A program made the translations under genes and the position numbers. A stretch of DNA of 64,000 nucleotides. Source: Saprospiraceae bacterium. GTDB lineage: Bacteria; Bacteroidota; Bacteroidia; Chitinophagales; Saprospiraceae. Under the pieces are notes generated by a model. That model searched no databases, was not told where the DNA came from, and worked only from the letters and a program-made list of their open reading frames with translations. Of this stretch, positions 45,908-55,311 are shown in pieces. The number at the start of each line of letters is the position of its first letter. The stretch's first letter is position 1. Location: NCBI GenBank assembly GCA_016714895.1, contig JADKBV010000001.1, forward strand, positions 620,001 to 684,000, given 5' to 3'.

Positions 45908-48814
45908 ATGTTCAATTTTAATATATTACTTTTAAGCTATACACCAACTAGTGTGATCCGTAACATTTTATTTATTTTCCTAGGTATTTTTTCACTTACA
46001 AATCCGGGAATAAGCCAAAAAAATCCAACACGTTGCGGACAGGAACATCAGATGCAAAAATGGTTTATGAAGATGCCCGAACAACAGCAAAGTATTGACC
46101 AGGGCTTTGAAGAATTCAATAAAAACAGAAGTAATATAAGACAAATGGGCGGGGTGATTGCCGTTCATGTAATTATAGTACATCCTGCAGGACAGGCAAT
46201 TGGTCAGGGACAAAATTTCAGCATCGAACATGTACAATCACAAATTGATGTATTGAACGAAGATTTTGGGAGATATAATGGTGATGCAGGTAATACGCCT
46301 TCGGTTTTTCCTGCGGAAGACACTGGAATCCAATTTTGTCTGGCGACGGTAGATCCAAACGGAAATCCTACAGATGGAATCACAAGATATGCCTTTAACG
46401 GGGATTTTGACAATAATGAGTTTGACATCAAACAAGCAACTCGTTGGGACAGAAACTCATATTTGAACATTTGGTCGGCACCTGGTATATCAGCGTTGGG
46501 ATATGCTTATTTACCGTCCTTATCGACTTTACCCAATGCTGTTCTGGATGGAGTAGTTGTTAATGCCGATGCATTCGGAGGACCTGGTTTTGCTACTTTT
46601 GTTCCATACAATTTAGGACGAACTGCTACTCATGAAGTTGGCCATTTTCTTGGAATGAGACATATCTGGCAGAGTAATGGTTGTTCTGCTGATGATGGTA
46701 TGTCTGACACCCCTGTTCAGGATGATGAAAACTTTGGGTGCCCGAATCATCCTTCACCCAGCTGCAGTAATTCAGGAGATATGTTTATGAATTACATGGA
46801 TTATGTAAATGATAATTGCATGAATGCTTTTACTCCTGATCAGGGAGCTTATATGAGGGCTATATTAAATGGCGTCAGATCTTCTTTGTTGGGTGCTTCA
46901 AATTCTGCCTGTGCACAAATCGACCCGTTGGTAATAACTGTTACCGGTCAGGATGTCAGTTGTTTCGGTGCAGATGACGGTCAAATATTGGTTGAAGTTT
47001 CCGGAGGAATACCTCCTTACGATATAAGCCTTAGTAATGGAATGAATTCCATGAACGGCGAATTTTTATCTCTTCCTGCAGGCACCTATACGGTAGAAGT
47101 TACCGATCAATCCAATCAGATTGCAGAAGAAACCATCACTATTTCAGAACCACAAGAATTGATTATTACTATTGAATCTGTTACCGACAATTTATGTTTT
47201 GAAGATTTTGGCGGTGAAATAGTAGTTTCTGCAGATGGCGGCACCAATCTTACCGGGTATTTGTTCATTTTAAATGGGATGACTCAAAACAATACAGGAA
47301 CATTTTCAAATCTACCAAACGGAGCCTATAATATTATCGTAAGTGATGACAATGGATGTGAAGCAATAACTGAAGTTGATATAAACTCACCTGATGCGCT
47401 GCAATCCGTCTTTACTCCTACTTCTATAGTAAGCTGTTTTGGTGAAAACAATGCAGGATTTACGGTTACCGGAGTCGGAGGATCAGGAAATTATGTCTAC
47501 AGCTTTAACAATCAACCCTTTTCAAGTCAAAACAGTTACTCTAATCTAGGTGCAGGAACTTATACTGTTATTGTCGGGGACGGAAACGGATGTTTATTTC
47601 AAAACCAATACACCATAACACAACCAACGGCCCTTCAGGTAAGTTCTTCTGTAGTTGCAGATTTACTATGTTTTGGAGATACGACAGGGGTCATTGAGGT
47701 AACATCATTGGGAGGTACACCACCCTATCAATATGCCTTAGGAGGCAATCCATATCAGAATCAATCTGTATTTATGCATTTGGGAAGAGGAGTTTATCAG
47801 GGAATTGTCAGAGACTTTAATGGGTGTTCAGGCCTTTTTGATGCCGAAATTTCAGGTCCGGAAAAAATTGAAATACTCTCTTTGGAGACTACAAATCCCG
47901 TTTGTGGTATGGCTAATGGAAGTATCCATTTGACGGTAACAGGAGGAACGGGAACAAATTATGCCTACAGTTTACAACAAGAGACCAACAATACAGGTCA
48001 GTTTACCTCATTAGACAAAGGGTCTTATGATATAGCAGTTAGTGATCAAAATGATTGTTCGGTCGTTATTAATGTAGTTTTGAATGATGATTCCAATCTT
48101 CAAATAGGAGATGTTGAGGTAACCGATGTAAGTTGTTTCGGAGATTCTACTGGAATCATTCAGGTGGGTATCCAGGATGGTTTGCCCCCATTCACCTTCC
48201 GTTCAGGAAACATGACAAATGAAGACGGTGTATTTGAAAATTTACCCTCAGGAACTTATGAAATTTTGGTAACGGATTCAGAAGGTTGTGAACGAACTAT
48301 CACTGCAGAAGTGTCACAACCTGATTCTTCGCTTGTCATCATCATAACGTCATTCACTAACGGCACCGGTCAAAACAATGGCAGTATAGGTGTAAGCGCA
48401 ACTGGTGGAACCGGGCCTTACAGATATAGTAAAGACGGTATCGTGTTTACGGAGAATACAACTTTTGATGATCTTATGCCGGGAGATTACCAGATTTGGG
48501 TCATTGACAGCCTGGGATGTATTTCTTCAGTGGAAACGCAGATTTCATCTACTGCAACGATATCAGAAAAGATATTTTCTATATATCCTAACCCGGGTAG
48601 CGACATATTTAATCTTGAAGTAACTCAATCAACTGATAGATTTGATTTTGCAATCTATGGCACAGATGGTATTAAACTATATCAGCAAAAGATGATAACC
48701 AATTCTACCAAAGTTTATCGCGTAGATCTAAGCTCTTTCCGATCGGGTACATACATTTTTGAGGTTTTAATCCCTTCAAAAAGTGCTATCAGACGAAAAA
48801 TAGTAAAAATCTAA
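45908..48814 (+). CDS. secreted M43 zinc metalloprotease with SprB repeats and T9SS sorting domain
   Basis: A 968-residue surface/secreted protease. After a signal region (about 1-36) comes a propeptide, then the pappalysin-type (M43) domain, with the extended zinc motif THEVGHFLGMRHIW (about residues 240-252) and the Met-turn FMNYMDYVND. Residues 340-880 carry seven repeats of about 75 residues with a marked SCFG/LCFGD core and NGC/GCE ends (SprB-type repeats, linked to gliding surface proteins). The last 80 residues (IYPNPGSDIFNL ... GTYIFEV) are a type A T9SS sorting signal. It is exported by type IX secretion and probably degrades or processes external protein. No strong promoter is visible. 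Confidence 0.9.
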   Translation: MFNFNILLLSYTPTSVIRNILFIFLGIFSLTNPGISQKNPTRCGQEHQMQKWFMKMPEQQQSIDQGFEEFNKNRSNIRQMGGVIAVHVIIVHPAGQAIGQGQNFSIEHVQSQIDVLNEDFGRYNGDAGNTPSVFPAEDTGIQFCLATVDPNGNPTDGITRYAFNGDFDNNEFDIKQATRWDRNSYLNIWSAPGISALGYAYLPSLSTLPNAVLDGVVVNADAFGGPGFATFVPYNLGRTATHEVGHFLGMRHIWQSNGCSADDGMSDTPVQDDENFGCPNHPSPSCSNSGDMFMNYMDYVNDNCMNAFTPDQGAYMRAILNGVRSSLLGASNSACAQIDPLVITVTGQDVSCFGADDGQILVEVSGGIPPYDISLSNGMNSMNGEFLSLPAGTYTVEVTDQSNQIAEETITISEPQELIITIESVTDNLCFEDFGGEIVVSADGGTNLTGYLFILNGMTQNNTGTFSNLPNGAYNIIVSDDNGCEAITEVDINSPDALQSVFTPTSIVSCFGENNAGFTVTGVGGSGNYVYSFNNQPFSSQNSYSNLGAGTYTVIVGDGNGCLFQNQYTITQPTALQVSSSVVADLLCFGDTTGVIEVTSLGGTPPYQYALGGNPYQNQSVFMHLGRGVYQGIVRDFNGCSGLFDAEISGPEKIEILSLETTNPVCGMANGSIHLTVTGGTGTNYAYSLQQETNNTGQFTSLDKGSYDIAVSDQNDCSVVINVVLNDDSNLQIGDVEVTDVSCFGDSTGIIQVGIQDGLPPFTFRSGNMTNEDGVFENLPSGTYEILVTDSEGCERTITAEVSQPDSSLVIIITSFTNGTGQNNGSIGVSATGGTGPYRYSKDGIVFTENTTFDDLMPGDYQIWVIDSLGCISSVETQISSTATISEKIFSIYPNPGSDIFNLEVTQSTDRFDFAIYGTDGIKLYQQKMITNSTKVYRVDLSSFRSGTYIFEVLIPSKSAIRRKIVKI

Positions 48815-48852
48815 CCACCAAAATTATACAAATTTAAACCATACCTGATTTA

Positions 48853-48882
48853 AGGTGAACGTCTATTGCTGATGATTCACCT
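48853..48882 (+). terminator. possible terminator after the M43 protease
   Basis: AGGTGAA (48853-48859) pairs with TTCACCT (48876-48882), followed after some bases by T-rich sequence. Moderate strength. Confidence 0.4.
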
Positions 48883-49013
48883 GAAAATGTGTTTATTATT
48901 TTTTTATTATATTTTGTTTGTTGTTTTCGACTACCGGTAGAGGAAGAATCGTCCATACGTGGTCCAATACAACTTTATGCGATATTCTTATGGACACTAC
49001 CTGAAATCCCTTG

Positions 49014-49038
49014 CATTTTGTAAGTACCTTACAAAATG
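49014..49038. terminator. perfect 11-bp hairpin between convergent genes
   Basis: CATTTTGTAAG (49014-49024), loop TAC, complement CTTACAAAATG (49028-49038), just downstream of the acetyltransferase stop (minus strand) and behind the M43 gene. No long T-run follows, so terminator status is tentative. Confidence 0.45.
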
Positions 49039-49058
49039 TTTATTGGTATGTTGAAAAG

Positions 49059-49520
49059 TTATGATTCAGAAGTAGAATTCAAATACTTAAACATCTTCAG
49101 ATGTTCGATACCCACCTCGGAAAAGACATCGCCTTTAATTTGATATTCCAGGGATGTATAAAAAGGTACAGCAGACATTCTTGCGTGCAATTCGATACTT
49201 GAAAAACCAAGTTTTGCTGCAAAATCTTCTGAATAAGAGACCAACAATTTGCCAATTCCTCTTCCTTGCCACTCAGATGAAATAGCTACCTGACGCATTT
49301 TGATTACGTCTTGCGTCAATGGTTTTAATATGAGTGTACCAATCATAGTGTGATCAGATAAAAATACACCTAAATGAACAGAATCCCATTCATGTTCAAT
49401 ATCTTCGGGGTTATATGACAACTGTAAAGGTTTTCGCAATATTTCATTACGAATTATAAGTGCTTCAGCAGCTTCAGAAGTTGCAAAATCTATTTGACAA
49501 CAAAAAAAAGTGTTTTCCAC
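49059..49520 (-). CDS. GNAT family N-acetyltransferase
   Basis: A 153-residue GNAT enzyme transferring acetyl from acetyl-CoA to an amine. Motif A is MRQVAISSEWQGRGIGKLLV with the pyrophosphate-binding loop QGRGIGKL (about 96-103), followed by SEDFAAKLGFSSIELHA and the end strand PFYTSLEYQIKGDVFSE. No signal peptide. Substrate cannot be told. It starts 15 bases downstream of the DUF4249 stop on the same strand, so it may be carried by the receptor operon. Confidence 0.88.
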   Translation of the reverse strand: MENTFFCCQIDFATSEAAEALIIRNEILRKPLQLSYNPEDIEHEWDSVHLGVFLSDHTMIGTLILKPLTQDVIKMRQVAISSEWQGRGIGKLLVSYSEDFAAKLGFSSIELHARMSAVPFYTSLEYQIKGDVFSEVGIEHLKMFKYLNSTSES

Positions 49521-49535
49521 GCAAAAAGGTGTTAA

Positions 49536-50422
49536 TTATTTTTTTACCTCTATATATCTTTGAGAATACCCAGCAAACACCCCTAATCCATTATTAACAT
49601 TAGAAAAAACTTTAGGCAGGTATGAAAGAGAAGAAATCTGACCATCTTCATCGATATATTTCTCCAAAGAGATATAAAATTCGTACATTTCTCTGCTTAG
49701 GGAAACGATCCTTAAATAAAACTTTTCCGTTTCAGGAGCAGGATTTAAATCCCCATCCTTTTTACCATCTATAACAAATGAGGTATAAAAATCCCTGTTC
49801 GTATCTTTGGAGATTACATTTGTCTGATCATTATCATTGAGGTTCACGTTTCTGATATTACCCGCAGAATTTAATAGTTTGTCAGGTGTGGCAAAACCAA
49901 TCGAATCTATGGGATTTTGTTTATCAGACTGAAACCAATTCCACACAAAAAAGCCCTGATTTTTGTCACTGATGTTAAAATTTATTTTTAAAGCTTCCTG
50001 TTGTTGGTGTATGATACTTTCTGTGTTGATGTTTACATTTGACACTTTAAGAGGAACTTTACTTTGAGCAGTGATAACCTGATATCCCGGCACTTTGACC
50101 GTCAGTTCATAGGTAAAATCGATCTTCGGAGTAAAAAAGTATAAGAATAATTCCCATCACCTTTGTAAGGCAATTCTTCCGTCCTTCCGGTGGCTGTCTC
50201 TTTTATTGTAACCAAGGCATTGGATATAAAGTCCTGATTATGATTATTTGATAAGATGTCTCTGCTAAAACTCAAATGAACGTTAAAGGGACTGTTTTCG
50301 GTAAAAACGGAGTTAACTACAATCTTAGGTACAAATTTTTCTTTGGTAAAAACATATTCTTCTTCACATGAGGTGAAAAGGAAAACGATGATTAAAACAA
50401 AAAAAGATTGTAAAAAACGCAT
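49536..50422 (-). pseudogene. DUF4249 lipoprotein, frameshifted by one base
   Basis: Two adjacent frames together make one 295-residue DUF4249 protein. The first (50422 to 50102) has the lipobox LFTSC and the N-terminal FVPKIVVNSVFTENSPFNVHLSFSRD, then runs off frame after KGDGNYSYT. The second (50093 to 49536) holds PGYQVITAQSKVPLKVSNVNI and the rest. In the intervening bases the third frame reads TPKIDFTYELTVKVPGYQ. On the minus strand one extra T in the T6 run (A6 at 50133-50138) gives YTFFTPKIDFTYELTV without interruption. DUF4249 proteins accompany TonB receptors, here just upstream. Either an assembly error or a fresh lesion. Confidence 0.82.
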
Positions 50423-50604
50423 TTAATTCTTTTTGCAGGATAAAGATACGTTAAATAAAAAATAAAAAACCTTAAAGAAACAGATTTTTTTTTCAGTAAA
50501 TCCTGAAGATTTCTTAACAGAAACTACATATTGAACGATTATTCAGAACAATATTTCGCAACCAAACAAATTAGAATGTAGTAAAAAAATAATATTTTGT
50601 TAAC

Positions 50605-53271
50605 CTAGAAAGAAACAGAAAAATATAACGAAGGTGTTATAGGCAAAATACTAACTTTTCTGGCAAAACTTTCTTTTGTGTCCGGGTTTCGGTAAATATA
50701 AATGAAGTAAGCGTTTAATCTGTTGTAGACATTATATACGTTAAAATGGATATTTAAGATTCCGTTTTTCAGAATGGTCCGGCTGTAGTTGAGATTGAGA
50801 CTCATCTGGTGAAAATCAGGTAATCTCCTGTTATTCCTGGACCCTGAATTGATAATGGAAGTACCTAAAATGGTTGAATATTCTTCAGTAGCCAATGAAA
50901 AAGCGTTTCCTGTACCATATACAAAATTCAGGGCCGCACTGAAAGACGGTGAAAAAGTAAAGGACAGACCTGTATTGACATCCCACGTTCTGTCATATTT
51001 AAAAGGAAATGGATTACCATTATCAATATCCGGAAAACTTCTTTCCGACTTGCTCCAGGTTGCTGAAAACCAACCATTGATTTTTTTATTTTTTCTTTGG
51101 AATAAAAATTCAAGTCCTCTGGCATATCCTGAACCTTCAAAAATATTTCTCTCCCAATCGCGGGAAGTATTATAAACCGGAACGATATCGGAATCATTGA
51201 TAAAAAAGTAAAAAAGATCCACCGGAGACTGAAATTCGAGCAACCCTTCAAAGTTTTTATAAAATCCGTTTAGCTGAATGAAATGAAATTTGTCAATGGT
51301 ATAACTATTGGAAAGAGAATATTGCCAGGCTTCCTGGGGACGAACTTTGTCCGTTGAAGGCACCCATAAGTCAGAGGGCAGACCTATCCCCAAATTTACC
51401 AAAAGGTGTATATTCTGGGTCATTTTTGTTACTGCTACTGAAGATACCAGATTTTTTACAGGCTTCCACACAAGGTTAAATCTTGGCTGAATAGAATAAT
51501 ATGATCTTCTGTCAGGATGAAATGAATTAAAATGAACGCCTGCATATATGGATAAAGACTGGTTTATTCTGTAATGATCTTCGACAAATAAGTTAAATTC
51601 ATTTGCATAGATGACCGAATCTTTGTCCAGGATATTTGCTTCTTCGCCCTGAAGAATGATAGTACTTTGTTTTACAACGGGATTAAACTCATGGTGAATA
51701 AATTCTGTTCCAAACTTTAAGGTATGTTTTCCGGAAATAAAATAATCTGCAGAAAACTTAACATTTCCGGTAAGAATATCTGCATATGAAAAAATATCCA
51801 ATTCGTCTTTTCGTACTGTTCCGGGTGTTTCTGTCAAAAAAGTATAACTGGACCTTGCCCGGTGTTTGTATGACAAAAAACCGGCAAGACCATAAAAGCT
51901 CCACTTTTTTGATGGGGTATAATACCATTGAGCGCTTGCCAGGGTGTTGGACCATGTCAATCTGTTCTGATCAAAGGAATTAAACTGATAATTGGTTGTG
52001 TCACGAGTATAGGTTTTTTGTAGTGCAAGCCTGTCACCTCCTGTGTAAACCGATAAGGAAATTTTATGGTTTTCACTAAACCTGTGTGTGATTTTGCCGA
52101 CTATATCGCGGTAATCAAGTGTAATGTTGTCATAATTGGTATATTTCACCAAAAATTTATTGATGTAATAATTGATCCATGAGGTTCTTGCTGAAAAATT
52201 GTAGGTCGTTTTATTTTTCCAAATAGGTCCGTTGGCATGAAACTTAGCTCCCGGAATACCCACGGAAAAGATTCTTTCATGCTTGGTGGTGTTTCCTTCT
52301 TTCAGATGAACATCCATCACTGCAGACAGTCTCCCTCCGTATCTTGCAGGAAATCCGTTTTTGATCAGACTCGCTTCTCTTATACTTTCTTCGATAAATA
52401 ATGATGCTATCCCGACAGTATGTGAGGCTTCATACAAAGGCACACCTTCCATCAAAATCAGATTTTGATCTGCACCGCCACCTCTGACAAAAAGACCGCT
52501 CTGCCCTTCACCACCTGATTGAACACCCGGCATGACCCTTACATTATTGATCGGATCACTTTCACCCAACAGACTTTTGAATTCTTTACTTTTGAAAGCA
52601 TCTATCTGGTCACCAAAATTCCAATAATTGATTCTCTCTTTGCTGATCTTTTCCTGACTGATGGTAACCGCCGGTAGTTCATTATGAAACTCAAGGAAAA
52701 AGTTTTTTTCGTCATTAGCAAATACCTTAACTTTAGTTGTAAGTACTTTATATCCCAGATAATTAACCTCTATTTCATGTTCTCCTTCGGGAAGTAACAA
52801 AATATAATATCCTGAATTATTTGAAAAAGCAAAATAACCGCCAGGCTGAGATTCAATGACCGCCCCTATAAGAACCTCTTTCGACAAATTGTCCTTAATG
52901 TATCCTGAAAGCTGATATTTGATTTCCTTTTTTGTTGATTCGGAAGGTATAATCAGGATTTTATCAGGCGGTTTAAAGGTCAGCGAAATGTCAAATTCTG
53001 ACAACAAGGCAAATAAAAAATCTTCGATGGAATAAATACCTTCTTTTAAAAGAACCGGCTTTTGATAATTTATGGATGATGAACTATAACTGATGGTTAA
53101 ACCTTTTTCGGATTCCAGCCATTGTATATGTTCCTGAATGGTCTGACCTGAAAAAGACGAATAAGAAAACCTGACTTTTTCCTTTAAAAATATTTGTTGT
53201 GAAAAACCTTTTCCACTAAAAAACTGGAAGACCAATATCCATAAAACCGATATCAAATATTTTTTTAACAT
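50605..53271 (-). CDS. TonB-dependent receptor with STN signalling domain
   Basis: An 888-residue outer-membrane receptor. Signal peptide to about residue 25 (GKGFSQQ), STN secretin/TonB short N-terminal domain (about 28-112, IQWLESEKGLTISYSSS), CarboxypepD-regulatory domain (about 120-205, LSGYIKDNLSKEVLIGAVIES), plug (about 215-345, MPGVQSGGEGQSGLFVRGGGADQNLILMEG) and a 22-strand barrel. The STN domain marks it as a transducer that signals to FecR. The ligand is unknown; FecR and the ECF sigma gene lie upstream, overlapping by 7 bases, and DUF4249 downstream. Confidence 0.93.
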   Translation of the reverse strand: MLKKYLISVLWILVFQFFSGKGFSQQIFLKEKVRFSYSSFSGQTIQEHIQWLESEKGLTISYSSSSINYQKPVLLKEGIYSIEDFLFALLSEFDISLTFKPPDKILIIPSESTKKEIKYQLSGYIKDNLSKEVLIGAVIESQPGGYFAFSNNSGYYILLLPEGEHEIEVNYLGYKVLTTKVKVFANDEKNFFLEFHNELPAVTISQEKISKERINYWNFGDQIDAFKSKEFKSLLGESDPINNVRVMPGVQSGGEGQSGLFVRGGGADQNLILMEGVPLYEASHTVGIASLFIEESIREASLIKNGFPARYGGRLSAVMDVHLKEGNTTKHERIFSVGIPGAKFHANGPIWKNKTTYNFSARTSWINYYINKFLVKYTNYDNITLDYRDIVGKITHRFSENHKISLSVYTGGDRLALQKTYTRDTTNYQFNSFDQNRLTWSNTLASAQWYYTPSKKWSFYGLAGFLSYKHRARSSYTFLTETPGTVRKDELDIFSYADILTGNVKFSADYFISGKHTLKFGTEFIHHEFNPVVKQSTIILQGEEANILDKDSVIYANEFNLFVEDHYRINQSLSIYAGVHFNSFHPDRRSYYSIQPRFNLVWKPVKNLVSSVAVTKMTQNIHLLVNLGIGLPSDLWVPSTDKVRPQEAWQYSLSNSYTIDKFHFIQLNGFYKNFEGLLEFQSPVDLFYFFINDSDIVPVYNTSRDWERNIFEGSGYARGLEFLFQRKNKKINGWFSATWSKSERSFPDIDNGNPFPFKYDRTWDVNTGLSFTFSPSFSAALNFVYGTGNAFSLATEEYSTILGTSIINSGSRNNRRLPDFHQMSLNLNYSRTILKNGILNIHFNVYNVYNRLNAYFIYIYRNPDTKESFARKVSILPITPSLYFSVSF

Positions 53272-54209
53272 CCCATTTTGGTCACAATCAGTTGGTTTTG
53301 TTTTAAGGTGTATTTCATTTTTGTAATCAAACTGATTTCTTTCAGTACATCCTCGAGTTTAGCATCCACAAATCTCGTTTTGATCGTACAATCATCTGGT
53401 TTGGCATTTTCAGGCATCAGGAGTTCAACCTTAAAATGATCCGCTACTGTTTTGAGAACATCTAAAAGAGAAGCATTATTAAAATGTAATACATTTGATC
53501 TCCAGTCTGCAATAATAGCTCCCGTCAGATCCACCATGTATAACGTATCTTTATTCATTACCGCTTTTTGCCCTGCTGTAAGGAAAATCCTATCTTTTCC
53601 GTTGCTCAGAGACACTTTTCCTTCTACCACATATACCTCACTTTTTGCACTCATAGCTGATACAAAAAAAGATGTTCCCAATACCTGGACTTTGCCATGA
53701 AGGGTTTGTATTTCAAAGGTATCTTCGGGATTTTTGGCAACTTCAAAAAAAGCGCGTCCGGAGACAGAGACCTTCCTGAAATTATTTTCGGTCAACGAAG
53801 AACCAACATCCAGTGTGACATAACTTTTGTCAGGCAAAGATACTTTTACGTTCTGCTTATCAGCATGATGCACCATACTTTCAAATGAAGTTCTGAGATA
53901 ATTTTGCCAGACTATTCCTGAGATCATCACAAAAACAAAAACTGCGGCCCACTTTACCAAAGGCGTCAAACGTATCTTTTTGACAACTGTCTCCTGGCCG
54001 GTATCTACTTTTGTTTCAAATGCCGACCATGCTTTAGCGGGATTAAAATCTTTGTAGTTATGCACTTTTTCCTCATCCAAAGTAGAATTGTGCAGCTCAC
54101 TCAAAGCTTTTAATTGTTCGTTGTATTCATTTTTCCACGACTCTACGGCATTCATTTCTTCATGAATATCGGGTGAAATTTTTTGTACTATTTTTTTAAT
54201 TAAACTCAT
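53265..54209 (-). CDS. FecR-family anti-sigma/signal transducer
   Basis: A 314-residue FecR protein: cytoplasmic N-domain (about 1-85, sigma-binding), one membrane segment (VKWAAVFVFVMISGIVW, about 88-104), FecR domain (SLPDKSYVTLDVGSSLTENNF and the strand HGKVQVLGTSFFVSA) and C-terminal DUF4974 (SLLDVLKTVADHFKVELLM). It holds the ECF sigma factor inactive until the receptor binds ligand. Start 7 bases into the sigma gene region; it overlaps the receptor by 7 bases. Orientation and order are the standard for this phylum. Confidence 0.93.
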   Translation of the reverse strand: MSLIKKIVQKISPDIHEEMNAVESWKNEYNEQLKALSELHNSTLDEEKVHNYKDFNPAKAWSAFETKVDTGQETVVKKIRLTPLVKWAAVFVFVMISGIVWQNYLRTSFESMVHHADKQNVKVSLPDKSYVTLDVGSSLTENNFRKVSVSGRAFFEVAKNPEDTFEIQTLHGKVQVLGTSFFVSAMSAKSEVYVVEGKVSLSNGKDRIFLTAGQKAVMNKDTLYMVDLTGAIIADWRSNVLHFNNASLLDVLKTVADHFKVELLMPENAKPDDCTIKTRFVDAKLEDVLKEISLITKMKYTLKQNQLIVTKMGC

Positions 54210-54215
54210 TTCTTT

Positions 54216-54722
54216 TTAATACGATGTATCCTTTAATTTGTCTCTTAAAATGGTGAAGGCTTTCGCCATATGGTTTTCGACTGTTTTAGGACTGATTTGC
54301 ATGGTTTCTGCAATTTGGCTGTAAGTTAAACCTTTTAGTTTAGCCAATTCAAAAACTTCCCTGCATTTTGGGGGTAAATGTCGCAGCGACGAATAAACTT
54401 GATCTATTTTTACCCATTCTGACCATTCCTGTTCATCATTTTGTATATTATCGAGATTATTTTGCATTAAAAACCCCTCCAACATTTTATTTCTGCTCTT
54501 ATCTTTCCTTATAGATTCAAAAATCTGATGTTTTGTTGCCGTGAATAAATAACTTTTGATATTTCCTGATAAGTCAATGGTGTGTCTTTGGTTCCAAAAA
54601 TGCAAAAAAACTTCCTGAATGATATCTTCCACCAATACTTCATCATGTAATATGCTGAGGGCATAATTACACAACGGATTGTAATAGGTTAAAAAAATAT
54701 CTTTGAAGTTTTGTGTTGTCAA
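54216..54722 (-). CDS. ECF RNA polymerase sigma factor (FecI-like), TTG start
   Basis: A 168-residue sigma-70 family ECF factor. Region 2 reads YYNPLCNYALSILHDEVLVEDIIQEVFLHFW with the conserved D-x-x-Q-E-V-F core, and region 4 LRHLPPKCREVFELAKLKGLTYSQIAETMQISPKTVENHMAKA. The start must be TTG at 54722 because an in-frame stop lies three codons upstream. It probably drives this receptor operon, under FecR control. The sequence upstream does not contain a house-keeping -7 match that I can see. Confidence 0.93.
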   Translation of the reverse strand: MTTQNFKDIFLTYYNPLCNYALSILHDEVLVEDIIQEVFLHFWNQRHTIDLSGNIKSYLFTATKHQIFESIRKDKSRNKMLEGFLMQNNLDNIQNDEQEWSEWVKIDQVYSSLRHLPPKCREVFELAKLKGLTYSQIAETMQISPKTVENHMAKAFTILRDKLKDTSY

Positions 54723-54828
54723 GGGTGATCAGGTTTACTTTTTATCATAACGAATGTTGACGTGTATTGTGACAAAGCCCAAAGTTTTCCCGAAAGGAAA
54801 ATCTGATACCGTCACATTGAAGACTATT

Positions 54829-55206
54829 TCAGCTATTTTTCAGACATTCTGATAAAAGTTTTGTTGTTTCGGGAGCATTGCCAATAAATATTTTATTTCC
54901 TACCAATGTAACCGGCCGTTTGAGGTATGTATAATGTTCAAGAAGGTGTTTTTTAAAATCCTCTTCTTTGACCGGTTTATCTTCCGGGGGCAGGTCTTTG
55001 AGCAACTGTGCTCTGAAATTGAACAATGACTCATAACTTCCGGCTAATCGCACCATAGTATTCAGGATTTTTTCATCCGGAGGCGTGTCTTTAATATTGA
55101 TTAATATCAGGTTTTCCTGTGGCAATGTTTTAAGTATTTTTAAACAGGTATCACAAGACTTCAGGTAGTAAAAAGGGTATTTCCCTTTCGGTTTATCCAA
55201 TTGCAT
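54829..55206 (-). CDS. ArsC/Spx-family-like thioredoxin-fold protein
   Basis: A 125-residue protein of the arsenate reductase/Spx/YffB fold. Start YPFYYLKSCDTCLKILKTL holds a CDTC motif at about residues 18-21; LFNFRAQLLKDLPPEDKPVKEEDFKKHLLEHYTYLKRPVTLVGNKIFIGN ends the domain with the RPV(I/V) signature of the family. True arsenate reductases have CxxxxxR; here a CxxC is present instead. Role could be arsenate reduction, a Spx-like regulator or a glutaredoxin-like enzyme. It precedes the M16 gene and has its own -7 element (55224-55231). Confidence 0.75.
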   Translation of the reverse strand: MQLDKPKGKYPFYYLKSCDTCLKILKTLPQENLILINIKDTPPDEKILNTMVRLAGSYESLFNFRAQLLKDLPPEDKPVKEEDFKKHLLEHYTYLKRPVTLVGNKIFIGNAPETTKLLSECLKNS

Positions 55207-55223
55207 TCGTTAAATAATTTGAA

Positions 55224-55231
55224 CAAATATA
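55224..55231 (-). promoter_or_regulatory. -7 promoter element of the ArsC-like gene
   Basis: The minus strand reads TATATTTG, matching TAnnTTTG, 17 bases before the ATG ending at 55206. Confidence 0.5.
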
Positions 55232-55311
55232 CACATATTTCAACAATCCCATAAAACATACAAAAAAACAAAGTGAATTCAACCATTCACACCATTCAGG
55301 AATTCGTATAA

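Noticed and set aside
8866..50422. Phase-variable T-tracts in lepB, DUF4369-TlpA and DUF4249
   Set aside because: Runs of only five or six T are too short for typical slipped-strand phase variation, and an on/off signal peptidase I would be lethal; sequencing error is a simpler reading.
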